A stretch of 64,000 nucleotides of DNA from positions 248,001 through 312,000 of the forward strand of contig NZ_JRLF01000011.1 in assembly GCF_001404985.1 (NCBI RefSeq), read 5' to 3'. Positions 53,988-62,445 of this stretch are shown one piece after another. The position numbers and the translations under genes are program-made. This DNA is from Flavobacterium aquidurense (lineage in GTDB: Bacteria > Bacteroidota > Bacteroidia > Flavobacteriales > Flavobacteriaceae). Within the stretch, counting starts at the first letter, position 1; every line of letters starts with the position of its first letter. The notes beneath the pieces are model-generated. The model was not told the DNA's origin and searched no databases. It saw only the letters and a program-made list of their open reading frames with translations.

Positions 53988-54622
53988 AATGGCATCCCTC
54001 CTTCCTTAACTTCTGTAATAGCATCTACGATATTATGATAAGCACCGCATCTGCAGATATTACCACTCATATATTCTCTTATTTCATCTCTGCTGTTGGC
54101 ATGACCTTCTTTGATACAGGCAATTCCTGACATGATTTGTCCGGGCGTACAATAACCGCATTGAAAACCGTCGTTTTTAATAAAAGCTTCCTGCATTGGG
54201 TGCAGTTTTTTACCTTTAGAAAGTCCTTCGATTGTGGTTACCTGAGCATTTTGCTGCATGGATGCCAATGATAAGCAAGATAATATTCGTGTGCCGTTTA
54301 CATGAACCGTGCAAGCACCGCATTGTCCGTGGTCACAGCCTTTTTTGGTTCCGGTAAGTAACAATTGTTCTCTGAGCAAATCCAGCAATGTGGTTCTGGG
54401 CTCTATATTCAGATTGTGTTTTACACCATTTACTTCAAGTGATAATGGAACGGTTTCCAGATATTCTGCTATTTTTTCGTCCCATTTCTTATCAGAAGCC
54501 ATGACCAATGATGGCGGCGTGAAAGCAAGAGCGGTGAATAATCCGGATTTCTTAATAAAGTCGCGTCGCGAATTATTCGAATCCTCTTCAACTACTTTTT
54601 TGATTGATTTTTTGGCAGCCAT
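53984..54622 (-). CDS. 2Fe-2S subunit of the molybdenum hydroxylase, Tat-exported
   Basis: This 212-residue subunit has two 2Fe-2S clusters, with cysteines in GCDHGQCGACTVHVNG and C in RILSC (plant-ferredoxin type), then CGYCTPGQIM and CRCGAYHNI (helical domain). A twin-arginine signal (NSRRDFIKKSG, about residues 18-28) implies export of the folded complex, as in periplasmic PaoABC. The ATG at 54622 is chosen; an upstream in-frame ATG at 54691 would place a hydrophobic tail before the Tat signal. It leads the three-gene operon. Confidence 0.93.
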   Translation of the reverse strand: MAAKKSIKKVVEEDSNNSRRDFIKKSGLFTALAFTPPSLVMASDKKWDEKIAEYLETVPLSLEVNGVKHNLNIEPRTTLLDLLREQLLLTGTKKGCDHGQCGACTVHVNGTRILSCLSLASMQQNAQVTTIEGLSKGKKLHPMQEAFIKNDGFQCGYCTPGQIMSGIACIKEGHANSRDEIREYMSGNICRCGAYHNIVDAITEVKEGGMPL

Positions 54623-54665
54623 GCATTCTATCTTTAAAATTAGCAAAATATGGAAATAACTTCTA

Positions 54666-54674
54666 ACAAATTTA
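54666..54674 (-). promoter_or_regulatory. Candidate -7 box (TAAATTTGT) of the molybdenum hydroxylase operon
   Basis: On the minus strand TAAATTTGT matches TAnnTTTGY, about 44 bases before the Fe-S subunit start. No TTG lies at the 19-base spacing, so the assignment is modest. Confidence 0.35.
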
Positions 54675-54799
54675 AGAATCAGGGATGACAAAAAGTTACA
54701 AAATTCACATAAACTCTATTTTAAATACAAATTTAGAATCGTTAAAAAGGGCAGGATTTTAATTCTTAAATTGTATTTTTACTTTAATAAGATTAAAAA

Positions 54800-55936
54800 A
54801 TGCCAAAACAGGACCACATTTATCTCGATAATAACGCTACAACCCGTCTTGATCAACGTGTACTTGATGTTATGCTTCCTTATTTTACAGATTTATATGC
54901 CAATGCAGGCAGCAATCATATTGCAGGATTAACGGTTCAGGAAGCGATAGAAAATGCGCAATGGCAAACTGCAAACCTCATTGGCGCAAACCAAGAAGAA
55001 ATTGTCTTTACATCCGGTGCTACAGAATCTATAAATTTAGCTGTCAAAGGTCTTATCAATCAAGACAAAAAGCATATTATTACAGTGGCTACAGAACATA
55101 AAGCTGTTCTTGATACTTGTACTTATATGGAAAGTATTGGTTTTACGGTTACTTATCTCCCTGTTTCTTCTGATGGCATTTTAGATCATCAACTTTTACA
55201 GGAATCTATTACAGACCATACTCTTGTGGTAATTGTTATGCTCGCCAATAATGAAACCGGCGTTATGCAGGATATTGCTGAAATATCTAAAATCGTACAC
55301 GCCAAAAATGCCTTGTTACTGTGCGATGCAACTCAGGCAGTTGGAAAAATTGCAATCAATGTCAAGAAACTGGGAATTGATCTTTTGCCGCTTTCAGCTC
55401 ATAAATTTTATGGCCCAAAAGGCGTTGGTGCTTTATACATTTCTGCTAAAGCAAAATTAAAACTGATCCCACAATTACATGGCGGAGGGCAACAACGCAA
55501 ATTGCGCAGCGGAACATTAAATGTGCCTGGTATTATTGGACTTGGAAAAGCCTGCGAAATAGCCGCTCCTGAAATGCAAGCAGATCAGAAAAGGATAACG
55601 AAACTTAGAGATGACCTTGAAGAAGGTTTATTGCAAATCGAAGGTTCTTATATAAACGGTCATAAAACAAACCGAATGTATACGACTTCGAATATTTGTT
55701 TTCCGGGTGTAAATTCTGAAAGGCTTATTCTTGCCCTGCAAAACATTTCAGTATCAAACGGCGCATCCTGCTCTGCGGTTACTTCTGAACCTTCGCATGT
55801 TTTAAAGGCTTTGGGTTTATCAGATGAAAATGCCTTGAGTTCAATACGTTTCAGTTTAAGTAAATTCACCACTTCAGATGAAATTACACAAGCTGTTGAA
55901 AGGGTTAAGATTCTGGCTAAGCAATTAAAATCATAG
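54800..55936 (+). CDS. Cysteine desulfurase-like class V aminotransferase
   Basis: This 378-residue PLP enzyme is of the NifS/IscS type. YLDNNATTRLD at the N-terminus, SGATESINLAVKG, the PLP lysine in LSAHKFYGPKG and the sulfur-carrying cysteine in GASCSAVTSEPSHVL are all present. It should transfer cysteine sulfur to an acceptor. Its position between the molybdenum hydroxylase and its maturation genes suggests that it supplies the terminal sulfur ligand of the Mo cofactor through XdhC, as in other systems. It lies on the opposite strand from both. Confidence 0.88.
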   Translation: MPKQDHIYLDNNATTRLDQRVLDVMLPYFTDLYANAGSNHIAGLTVQEAIENAQWQTANLIGANQEEIVFTSGATESINLAVKGLINQDKKHIITVATEHKAVLDTCTYMESIGFTVTYLPVSSDGILDHQLLQESITDHTLVVIVMLANNETGVMQDIAEISKIVHAKNALLLCDATQAVGKIAINVKKLGIDLLPLSAHKFYGPKGVGALYISAKAKLKLIPQLHGGGQQRKLRSGTLNVPGIIGLGKACEIAAPEMQADQKRITKLRDDLEEGLLQIEGSYINGHKTNRMYTTSNICFPGVNSERLILALQNISVSNGASCSAVTSEPSHVLKALGLSDENALSSIRFSLSKFTTSDEITQAVERVKILAKQLKS

Positions 55937-56015
55937 TTTTTGCTCTGTAGCTTTTGCTGTAGCAGCAGGTGCAAGGTTCTTTTGCATTAATTAACAAAGA
56001 TTAAATCTCTACACA

Positions 56016-56063
56016 AAACCTTTGAACCTTTGAACCTTTGAACCTTTGTAACTTTGTAACTTA
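56016..56063. repeat. Short tandem repeat (cctttgaa units)
   Basis: Four or so head-to-tail cctttgaa units followed by tttgtaac units lie between the desulfurase-like and MobA-like genes, which converge here. The upstream gcaaggttctttt could pair weakly with it. Confidence 0.7.
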
Positions 56064-56651
56064 AAAAAAAAGTTTCGAATAATCTTCCGGCGTATCAATA
56101 TCAATATTTCCTTTTTCAAAAGGAATTGAAGCTACATCATCAGGAAATTTGTTGATTATTTTTTTTGCTCCTTCCTGCCCTTCTAATTGCAATAAATTAC
56201 TAAAATATTTTTTATCAAAAAGAATCGGTGTTCCCAATGTTTCCGCATATGAAGAGGCTACGATTCCTTTGTTCGTTTTTTGATATTCGGCAATTAGATT
56301 TTCAAAAATAATATGGGTAACATAAGGCTGGTCACAAACGGCAAAAATACAAGTTTCGCAATCCGGATAAAGCAATAATAACTCAGTAAGGCCTTTATTT
56401 ATAGAGGATGACATTCCGGATTCCCACTCAGGATTGTAAGTGATTTTTATATCAAAAAAATGTAATTCCTTTTCTATCAACTCCCGATTTGATCCGGTTA
56501 CTACGATAACAAAAGTGTTGTCAACGGAAGAAGCTTCTTTTATAGTATTTTTTAAAAGTGTGGTATTTTTATACGCTAGCAATTGTTTTGGATGTCCTAA
56601 TCTCGAAGAACTTCCGGCGGCCAATATAATTATTGCTGTTTTACCTGGCAT
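56061..56651 (-). CDS. MobA-like nucleotidyltransferase (Mo cofactor cytidylyl/guanylyltransferase)
   Basis: This 196-residue transferase attaches a nucleotide to molybdopterin. The N-terminal LAAGSSSRLGHPKQLL is the nucleotide-binding signature of the MocA/MobA group, and AVCDQPYVTH holds the metal-binding aspartate. MocA-type CTP transferases serve xanthine dehydrogenase-family enzymes, which fits the neighbours. It begins 3 bases after the xdhC stop, so the two are cotranscribed. Confidence 0.9.
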   Translation of the reverse strand: MPGKTAIIILAAGSSSRLGHPKQLLAYKNTTLLKNTIKEASSVDNTFVIVVTGSNRELIEKELHFFDIKITYNPEWESGMSSSINKGLTELLLLYPDCETCIFAVCDQPYVTHIIFENLIAEYQKTNKGIVASSYAETLGTPILFDKKYFSNLLQLEGQEGAKKIINKFPDDVASIPFEKGNIDIDTPEDYSKLFF

Positions 56652-56654
56652 ATT

Positions 56655-57785
56655 TTATTTTTTAGAAGATACTAATTCGAGCGTATTATGAATTTTTCCG
56701 GTTTTATATTTCAATGAATTCCCTTTTTTACTGCTTATCACGGCTTTGATTTCTGCGATTACAGAAAGGGCAATTTCTTCTGAAGTTTCGGCTCCTATAT
56801 CTAATCCTACTGGACCGTAGATTTTTTCTAATTGTTCTTCGCTAACTTTTATTCCTTCGATCAGCAAATCATCGAACATTCTGTTTAGTTTGGATTTTGG
56901 TCCCAAAATACCAATATAAGGAGTATTGGTTTCGAGAAGCAATTTTAGCATTGCCAGATCATATTTGTAATTATGTGTCATGAGAACCACATAAGTCTGA
57001 TCGTCAATGTATATATTTTCCAGAAACTGTTCAGGATTTACTACCAGCACTTGTTTTGCTTCCGGAAATCGGGATATAACAGCATGTGTAGCGCGGCCTT
57101 CGCCAATGGTTACTTCCCAGCCTAATAAGGATGTCATTTTTACCAATGGCTGTACATCGTTTCCTGCTCCGGCAACTATAAGCGAAATGGGCGGATTTAT
57201 ATATTCTATGAGAGCTTCATTACGATTATCGCCCGGTAATTCTTTTACAAATGTTGTTTTATTTTGCAATGCTTCTTTTATATCCGGAAGAATTTCCAGT
57301 GCCAGATCGTGGTTGTATATTGTTTTTGAATTTGTATAAAATAGTATTGTTCCGGATTGCAGGGCTTGCCTTTTTAAAGAGAAAACAGTCAATATAATCG
57401 CACTTTCACGCTCTTTTTGTAGTTGCTGCAAAAGCATTATGGGGTTGTTTACCTGGTTATCGTTAATATATTCAAAAAGAATATGTACGATGCCGTTACA
57501 TCCCAATTGCAAACCTACTTCACTATCATTTTCATTAGTTGTATTATAGGTTATCAGTTTATTTTGCTGCTGGTGTATAGAAAGAAGCGCTTTTCGTAAT
57601 GCATCACCTTCTAGACAGCCTCCGCTAATGGCACCGGTGAGCAAACCATCTTCTGTAACCAGCATGCGGGCTCCCGGCTGACGGTATGAAGAACCTTCAA
57701 CTTTGACTACAGTGGCTAATGCTGTCTTTTTTCCTGCTGCTTTTGCTGCCGAATATGCTTTTAGAATTTCGCTTATTTCCTTCAT
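56655..57785 (-). CDS. xdhC: XdhC-family molybdenum cofactor insertion protein
   Basis: This 376-residue XdhC/CoxI-type protein binds molybdenum cofactor, promotes its sulfuration and loads it into the apo-enzyme. The N-terminal XdhC/CoxI domain has ALATVVKVEGSSYRQPGARM and AISGGCLEGDAL. The C-terminal Rossmann domain has IVAGAGNDVQPLV and VLMTHNYKYDLAML. A TAnnTTTGY-like box (57804-57812, minus strand) lies about 20 bases before the start. It heads the two-gene maturation unit with the MobA-like gene. Confidence 0.92.
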   Translation of the reverse strand: MKEISEILKAYSAAKAAGKKTALATVVKVEGSSYRQPGARMLVTEDGLLTGAISGGCLEGDALRKALLSIHQQQNKLITYNTTNENDSEVGLQLGCNGIVHILFEYINDNQVNNPIMLLQQLQKERESAIILTVFSLKRQALQSGTILFYTNSKTIYNHDLALEILPDIKEALQNKTTFVKELPGDNRNEALIEYINPPISLIVAGAGNDVQPLVKMTSLLGWEVTIGEGRATHAVISRFPEAKQVLVVNPEQFLENIYIDDQTYVVLMTHNYKYDLAMLKLLLETNTPYIGILGPKSKLNRMFDDLLIEGIKVSEEQLEKIYGPVGLDIGAETSEEIALSVIAEIKAVISSKKGNSLKYKTGKIHNTLELVSSKK

Positions 57786-57870
57786 ACTGATAAATCCATC
57801 TGAACAAAAATAAAGAATTATTTTTTTTACTATGATCTAAAAGTATTAAAGTATTAACTCTAAAAATATA

Positions 57871-57896
57871 AAGGCTGTCAGATTTTTGACAGCCTT
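57871..57896 (-). terminator. Terminator after the NlpE-like gene
   Basis: A perfect aaggctgtca/tgacagcctt stem lies just past the NlpE-like stop, followed on the minus strand by a T-rich stretch. Confidence 0.8.
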
Positions 57897-57912
57897 GCTT
57901 TGATACTAATGT

Positions 57913-58395
57913 CTATTCGTTCAGGGTTAAAAAATAATTGAGTTTAGACTTTATCTTTTCTCTTTTCTTATTTAATAAAAATAAATTATCCGGATTTGAA
58001 GATAAATATCCATAAAATATCTGATCTGCTTCAGGTCTGTCATAATTTAGGACATAAATTGTTCCGTCAGGATCTTTTTCTAATCCTCTTTCAAGATTAT
58101 AATTTCCTTCGATTACGACTTTTTCCTCTGGTTGTTTACCTTTATATATACTTGTCAATTCAAATGTGTGGGCTTCGATTGTGCCATCGCCCTGATAAAT
58201 TTTTAAAACAGTTTCGATTCCTTCACAATCAGCGCAGGGTAATAAACCTTCATAAACCATTACTTCTCCCAAAACATTTTCTGTGCTTTCATTTTCAAGT
58301 GCTTCAGAGGCATTTTGAATAGTTTCATCTTCCTTTTTAGAATTACAAGACATTAACTGGCAAGCAACAACGAGCAACAATACTATCTTTTTCAT
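57913..58395 (-). CDS. NlpE-like envelope stress lipoprotein
   Basis: This 160-residue lipoprotein (lipobox ending LMSC, C17) has an NlpE N-terminal-like domain. The diagnostic YEGLLPCADCEGIETVL with its CxxC pair starts near residue 48, and YGYLSSNPDNLFLL lies towards the C-terminus. NlpE proteins sense lipoprotein maturation, copper or surface contact in other bacteria. This copy lacks the second domain of E. coli NlpE, as is common in Bacteroidota. Its role here is not known. It is a single gene with its own terminator. Confidence 0.87.
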   Translation of the reverse strand: MKKIVLLLVVACQLMSCNSKKEDETIQNASEALENESTENVLGEVMVYEGLLPCADCEGIETVLKIYQGDGTIEAHTFELTSIYKGKQPEEKVVIEGNYNLERGLEKDPDGTIYVLNYDRPEADQIFYGYLSSNPDNLFLLNKKREKIKSKLNYFLTLNE

Positions 58396-58648
58396 ATTAT
58401 ATATTTTAAAACAATAAATATAAGAATATTCTTGTATTTTATAATTTTATTTAGTCTTTTTTCTGAAATAATCGAAAGATGGTTATTAAAGAGAAAATGG
58501 TACATTAATTAAACTTGTACTCTTACTTTATAGATTTGCTATTTTTTTGAAGATCAGTATTATTTCTTTGTTTTGTATGATTTATATGATGAAGTTTTGT
58601 ATTTTTATCTGTAGCAAAATAAATTATATTTAACTTAAATAAAACTAC

Positions 58649-58981
58649 ATGGGAAAATTTGTAATTACTAAAAGAACCAATGGTGAATTCCAATTTAATT
58701 TAAAAGCAGGTAACGGCCAGACTATTTTAGCAAGTGAAGGCTATACTACCAAATCTGCCTGTACCAACGGAATTGAATCTGTGAGAACGAATTCGCAGGA
58801 TGATGCGCGTTATGACAGAAAGGAATCCAGCAACGGAAAGCCATTTTTCAATCTAAAAGCTACCAATGGTCAAATCATTGGATCAAGCGAAATGTACGAG
58901 AGTACTTCTGCGAGAGAAAACGGAATTGAATCTGTTAAGAAAAATGCTCCTGACGCGACTATAGACGATCAAACAGTGTAA
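58649..58981 (+). CDS. DUF1508 (YegP-like) two-repeat protein
   Basis: This 110-residue cytoplasmic protein has two DUF1508 repeats (about 1-50 and 52-102). Each has the pattern F-LKA-NGQ-I--SE-Y-----GIESV (for example FNLKAGNGQTILASEGY and FNLKATNGQIIGSSEMY). The family is widespread and small, and its function is unknown. A clear terminator follows the stop. The upstream 250-base gap is shared divergently with the NlpE-like gene and has no other evident gene. Confidence 0.92.
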   Translation: MGKFVITKRTNGEFQFNLKAGNGQTILASEGYTTKSACTNGIESVRTNSQDDARYDRKESSNGKPFFNLKATNGQIIGSSEMYESTSARENGIESVKKNAPDATIDDQTV

Positions 58982-59001
58982 ATTTTAAAAAATATAAAAT
59001 T

Positions 59002-59029
59002 AAACGAGGTCAAAAACCTCGTTTTTTTA
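59002..59029 (+). terminator. Terminator after the DUF1508 gene
   Basis: aaacgaggt/acctcgttt hairpin with a caaaa loop and a seven-T tail, 20 bases after the stop. Confidence 0.85.
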
Positions 59030-59042
59030 TGCCTTTTCTTTA

Positions 59043-59402
59043 TTAGTAATTGCTTCTTTTACTACTGAAATCACTTTCCTTACTAAACAAATAAATTTTA
59101 CGATTCTTTAGATTTCCTTGCGAAAACAGTCCTATAGAATCTGGTTTTCGATTTACTTTCTTTGCTTCATATCCTTCTTTTTTTAAAGATAATTTACAGG
59201 TGTTATTTGGTTTTACTTTTATATCAAAATATCCGTTATTATCTGTTTCTGTTTTATTTCCGTTACTGTCTATCTGTACATTTGAAAGCGGTTCACCTGT
59301 ATCATAATCATATACATGACCGGACAAAGTATTGTTAGTACAGCTGCAAAATAACAGGATCAAAATAATTAGTTTTATTTTTAGTATCAATTTATTTTGC
59401 AT
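59043..59402 (-). CDS. Lipoprotein with carboxypeptidase-regulatory-like domain
   Basis: This 119-residue small lipoprotein has the lipobox LLFCSC near residues 16-21. Its beta-sandwich domain (about 25-110) starts LSGHVYDYDTGEPLSNVQI and contains TDNNGYFDIKV, the pattern of CarboxypepD_reg-like domains. Such domains usually mediate binding rather than catalysis. Nothing around it points to a specific partner. Confidence 0.78.
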   Translation of the reverse strand: MQNKLILKIKLIILILLFCSCTNNTLSGHVYDYDTGEPLSNVQIDSNGNKTETDNNGYFDIKVKPNNTCKLSLKKEGYEAKKVNRKPDSIGLFSQGNLKNRKIYLFSKESDFSSKRSNY

Positions 59403-59534
59403 TTCATTTTTTTAAATTGTGATTGTTTATCCGTTTATAAAATGTCTTTTATTTACAGACCTATTTCCGGCAATTTATATCACTTTAAAACAATATGCAA
59501 TACCCAGTTTTAGTGATTTTACATTAAAAAAAAC

Positions 59535-59566
59535 AAAAGGTGCATGAAATTTTCATACACCTTTTT
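59535..59566. terminator. Hairpin terminator downstream of the XRE gene
   Basis: An aaaaggtgcatgaaa/tttcatacacctttt stem with one mismatch and T tracts on both strands lies 40 bases past the XRE gene stop. Confidence 0.75.
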
Positions 59567-59608
59567 GCAACTAAATATATAATAACATTATAACCTTTTT
59601 TTCAGATC

Positions 59609-59995
59609 TCAAAGCTGTCCAAATTTATCTTTATAGCGGCATAACTCTTCTTCTGTTTTGCTTAATAATTTTTCCAGTAACTTTATTTTATCCTCATAAA
59701 GGACTTTTAGGGTTGCGCTGTTATCGGAATTAATTTGAATACTTCCGTTATTATTTCCTCTGACTTTATTAAAATTATTGAAATATCTCTGACTGTCAAA
59801 ACTAATAACATCTTCTACGCTGACTTCTAAAATTCGGGCAATTTCAACCAATTTCACATAAGAAAGAATCGTTTTTCCTTTCTCAATTTTACTATAACCT
59901 GCTTGTGTAACTCCTAGTTGATCTGCCATATATTCCTGAGTATAATTTTTTAATTCTCTAATGCTTTTAATTTTATTTTTTATTGAAGAGGTCAT
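59609..59995 (-). CDS. XRE-family transcriptional regulator with C-terminal coiled coil
   Basis: This 128-residue protein has a helix-turn-helix XRE domain (about 9-66, with YTQEYMADQLGVTQAGYSKIEKGKT). A charged helical tail follows (about 95-125, KLLEKLLSKTEEELCRYKDK) that could dimerise. Such small regulators occur in many Flavobacterium genomes and their targets are unknown. It lies next to two small membrane-protein genes on the same strand. Confidence 0.88.
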   Translation of the reverse strand: MTSSIKNKIKSIRELKNYTQEYMADQLGVTQAGYSKIEKGKTILSYVKLVEIARILEVSVEDVISFDSQRYFNNFNKVRGNNNGSIQINSDNSATLKVLYEDKIKLLEKLLSKTEEELCRYKDKFGQL

Positions 59996-60119
59996 AATTT
60001 TATTTGGGGTATTTGTATAGCTAAAACTGACCGGTATTAAACTTTTGGTATTACAGCTATAGCTTTTTATTGTGTAATATCATACTACTTCAATCGTAGG
60101 TTCTTGAGGTAATATTTGT

Positions 60120-60209
60120 TCATTTTTTTTTAGTCGTAATAATAAAACCATATAGAATAGCCGCTGCCATCAAAACTAAATCATAAAGGGAAATTCCTGA
60201 TAATAACAT
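60120..60209 (-). CDS. Putative 29-residue membrane peptide
   Basis: An ATG-initiated frame of 29 codons reads MLLSGISLYDLVLMAAAILY and then GFIITTKKK before TGA, a single membrane helix with a basic C-terminal end. It lies between the XRE regulator and the 137-residue membrane protein. The composition is peptide-like rather than random, but its small size limits confidence. Confidence 0.35.
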   Translation of the reverse strand: MLLSGISLYDLVLMAAAILYGFIITTKKK

Positions 60210-60218
60210 GGCTTAGTT

Positions 60219-60632
60219 TTATAGATTCTTTTTTGTTTTTTGAAGCAGTCGGTCAAAATTCAGGTTTAAGAAATGATCGATTTGTTTTCCTATTACGGGC
60301 CGGTCTGTACCATTAATTTTTACCTTGATTTCTTTTTTATAAATGTCTTTTACAATAACATAATATTCGAATTCGATGTCATTATAAAATCTCAAAATGA
60401 TAAGGATGGTATACATTAACAAAGTAGGTGCTATGTAATACAACTCAGATAAATTAGAGAAAACCATACAATAATAGGCAAAAGCTGTTACTGAAATAAA
60501 AGCGCCATTTTCAAGAAGATAAGACTTCTTTTTTTTGAGTAAACCAAGTTCGACAATTTCATTAAAGCTGTATTGCCATCGTTTTGATCCATACTGAAAC
60601 TGAACTTGGTCATGAGTAAGTGTAAAGAACAT
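60219..60632 (-). CDS. Hypothetical two-helix membrane protein
   Basis: This 137-residue protein does not match a family I recognise. It begins with a short beta-rich segment (FTLTHDQVQFQYGSKRWQYSF), followed by two hydrophobic helices (about residues 43-60 and 65-82), then a charged C-terminal part (IVKDIYKKEIKVKINGTDRP) that would face the cytoplasm. The layout resembles small bacterial PH-like membrane proteins, but that is only a visual impression. A 560-base empty gap lies upstream. Confidence 0.65.
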   Translation of the reverse strand: MFFTLTHDQVQFQYGSKRWQYSFNEIVELGLLKKKKSYLLENGAFISVTAFAYYCMVFSNLSELYYIAPTLLMYTILIILRFYNDIEFEYYVIVKDIYKKEIKVKINGTDRPVIGKQIDHFLNLNFDRLLQKTKKNL

Positions 60633-61192
60633 AATAATTTGGGTTATTTAAAAAACATGAATTTATTGTACTGAAGAATTAAAATAAAACAGTTAAAAAA
60701 TTATCTCAAACAATTAATTTAAAACAACATTTCTTACTCGCAATATTACGGATTATCTCGTTTTTTTTTCCTACAAACCCTCTAATAGAATATAACTAAA
60801 AGTTATAATTAAATCTAAATTGTCAATTTTTACTTATTGTTCGTCTTAATTTCACAATAATTTTAGTAATGTTTTTTTTGTTTAGTAACCCTGTTTTTTA
60901 GATCGGTATAAAAAAAACAAGGACTATTTACAGCGAAAAAAACAGTCCTTAATTGCAAAAAATAATATATTCAAATAATTAATTGCATTTGTGCCAAAAT
61001 GTATTCAAAAAATTTCTTTAATAGTCCCATACTTATTAAATACAAAAATATCAATGCAAATTTCCCGATAACTTATATTAAAAAAATAATCAAAAAACAG
61101 AAATTTTAGCAGAACAGAATAGATCTTTAGATTTAGTATGAAAAAAAACACTCCTTTTGAGAGTGTTTTTTATTATTTTTTAGAAACAAATT
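60633..61192. other. Long AT-rich intergenic region without recognised genes
   Basis: This 560-base stretch, very rich in A and T, has no open frame with coding character. It holds a terminator for the kinase gene (61141-61171) and presumably the promoter of the 60219-60632 gene. An imperfect acaaggacta/cagtcctta pairing lies near 60918-60953. Confidence 0.55.
61141..61171 (-). terminator. Terminator after the PfkB kinase gene
   Basis: An aaaacactc/gagtgtttt hairpin with an A tract and a T tract on either side, 22 bases past the kinase stop. Confidence 0.85.
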
Positions 61193-62098
61193 TTATGAAA
61201 CCTTCATTAAATTTTCAATTTTAGCTAGCGAAACTTCAGGATTTGCACCTGATGACTGAGCAACCAGAGCGCCTACTGCGCAGGCAAAATCTATGGAATC
61301 CTGGGGTTCTTTTCCAGTAAGTAACGAAGTGGTCAAGGCTGCTAAAAAAGAATCTCCTGCTCCTACTGTATCAGCGACTTTAATGGGGTAACCTGCATTT
61401 TCATATAGTTTTCCTTCCCAGAATAACAAAGCTCCGTCTTTACCTTTGGTAACACAAATTCCGGTTGCTTTTGTATGCTTCACTATAAAATTTATGTTTT
61501 CTTCTAAGTTTGTAAAAGGCGATTTTAAAGCAGCCGAAATTTCAAGCAGTTCTTCATCATTAAACTTTATAAAATTAGCAGAATGCATTAATTGTTCGAG
61601 GATCTCGTATGTATAATGAGGTTTTCTTAAATTGACATCAAATACTTTATAGACATCTTTTTGCAGCAATTCTTCGAGAGATTTTCTGGATACTTCGTCT
61701 CTGCAAACCAGGCTTCCGTAAATTAAAACATCGGCATTGTTTACTATATCAACAGCTTTTTTATTCAACACAATTTTATCCCACGCAGATGGGTAGTTGA
61801 TGCTGTAACTTGCAGATCCTGTATTATCTAATGTAACATTAACTAAACCTGTTGGATATTCTTCTGATTGTATAATAGTATTGGTTTCGAGTCCTAAACT
61901 TTTGATATGATCAATAATAGCATCGCCATCTTTATCATTTCCCACGCAACTAATCATGGCAACCTCGCACCCTAATGTCTTCATACGTAAAGCTACATTA
62001 AGAGGTGCACCGCCAATCTTTTTTTCGTTATCAAAAACATCCCAAAGTACTTCTCCGTAGGCTACTGCTTTAAGTTTTTTTATACTATTCATTCTCAA
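61193..62098 (-). CDS. PfkB-family sugar kinase, fructokinase-like
   Basis: This 301-residue ribokinase/PfkB kinase phosphorylates a monosaccharide using ATP. AYGEVLWDVF and KKIGGAPLNVALRM near the N-terminus match the fructokinase subgroup. The catalytic base is in DTVGAGDSFLAAL near residue 247 (GAGDSF motif). ATG codons at 62098 and 62092 are both possible starts. It is isolated from other sugar genes. A KDG-kinase role is possible but the N-terminal pattern argues for fructose. Confidence 0.87.
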   Translation of the reverse strand: MRMNSIKKLKAVAYGEVLWDVFDNEKKIGGAPLNVALRMKTLGCEVAMISCVGNDKDGDAIIDHIKSLGLETNTIIQSEEYPTGLVNVTLDNTGSASYSINYPSAWDKIVLNKKAVDIVNNADVLIYGSLVCRDEVSRKSLEELLQKDVYKVFDVNLRKPHYTYEILEQLMHSANFIKFNDEELLEISAALKSPFTNLEENINFIVKHTKATGICVTKGKDGALLFWEGKLYENAGYPIKVADTVGAGDSFLAALTTSLLTGKEPQDSIDFACAVGALVAQSSGANPEVSLAKIENLMKVS

Positions 62099-62445
62099 CT
62101 TTTTAATATTTTGTATATATTCTATATTATAAAGTTAAACTTTTATTTTGTGGGGACCTATATTCTTTGGCATTTACAAACAAAAAAAGAGGAGATTGAA
62201 TCTTCTTTAAGTTCTCGCTATAAATTATACTAAGTAAAATTTATAGATAAAAAATAAATTTGCAATTGAGCTACATTGTTCATCAAATGTGTAAATAGAT
62301 TGAATAGGTCCAACTTTAGTTCGATGAAAAAATAAATTATAACGAAAGGACTTTAGCCAAACTATCATTGTTTTGGCTAAAGCCCTTTTCTATAAGACTT
62401 TACTTCTCCAGCTAAAGCTGGAGACTATTCGAAAATATATGCGTA
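62099..62445. other. Intergenic region with hairpins
   Basis: This 347-base gap is between the kinase start and the lutC stop. It contains the lutC-side hairpin (62345-62389) and a perfect palindrome (62406-62423). It should also hold the kinase promoter. No gene is evident. Confidence 0.55.
62345..62389 (-). terminator. Hairpin after lutC (ggctaaagcc)
   Basis: aaaggactttagccaaa pairs with ttttggctaaagcccttt across a short loop, with one G-U type mismatch. A second palindrome, ctccagctaaagctggag, lies at 62406-62423, so the lutC 3' end carries two hairpins sharing the ctaaagc core. Confidence 0.65.

Noticed and set aside
59996..60119. Possible toxin-antitoxin pair around the XRE regulator.
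   Set aside because: No toxin-like partner is visible; the neighbouring proteins are small membrane proteins without toxin motifs.
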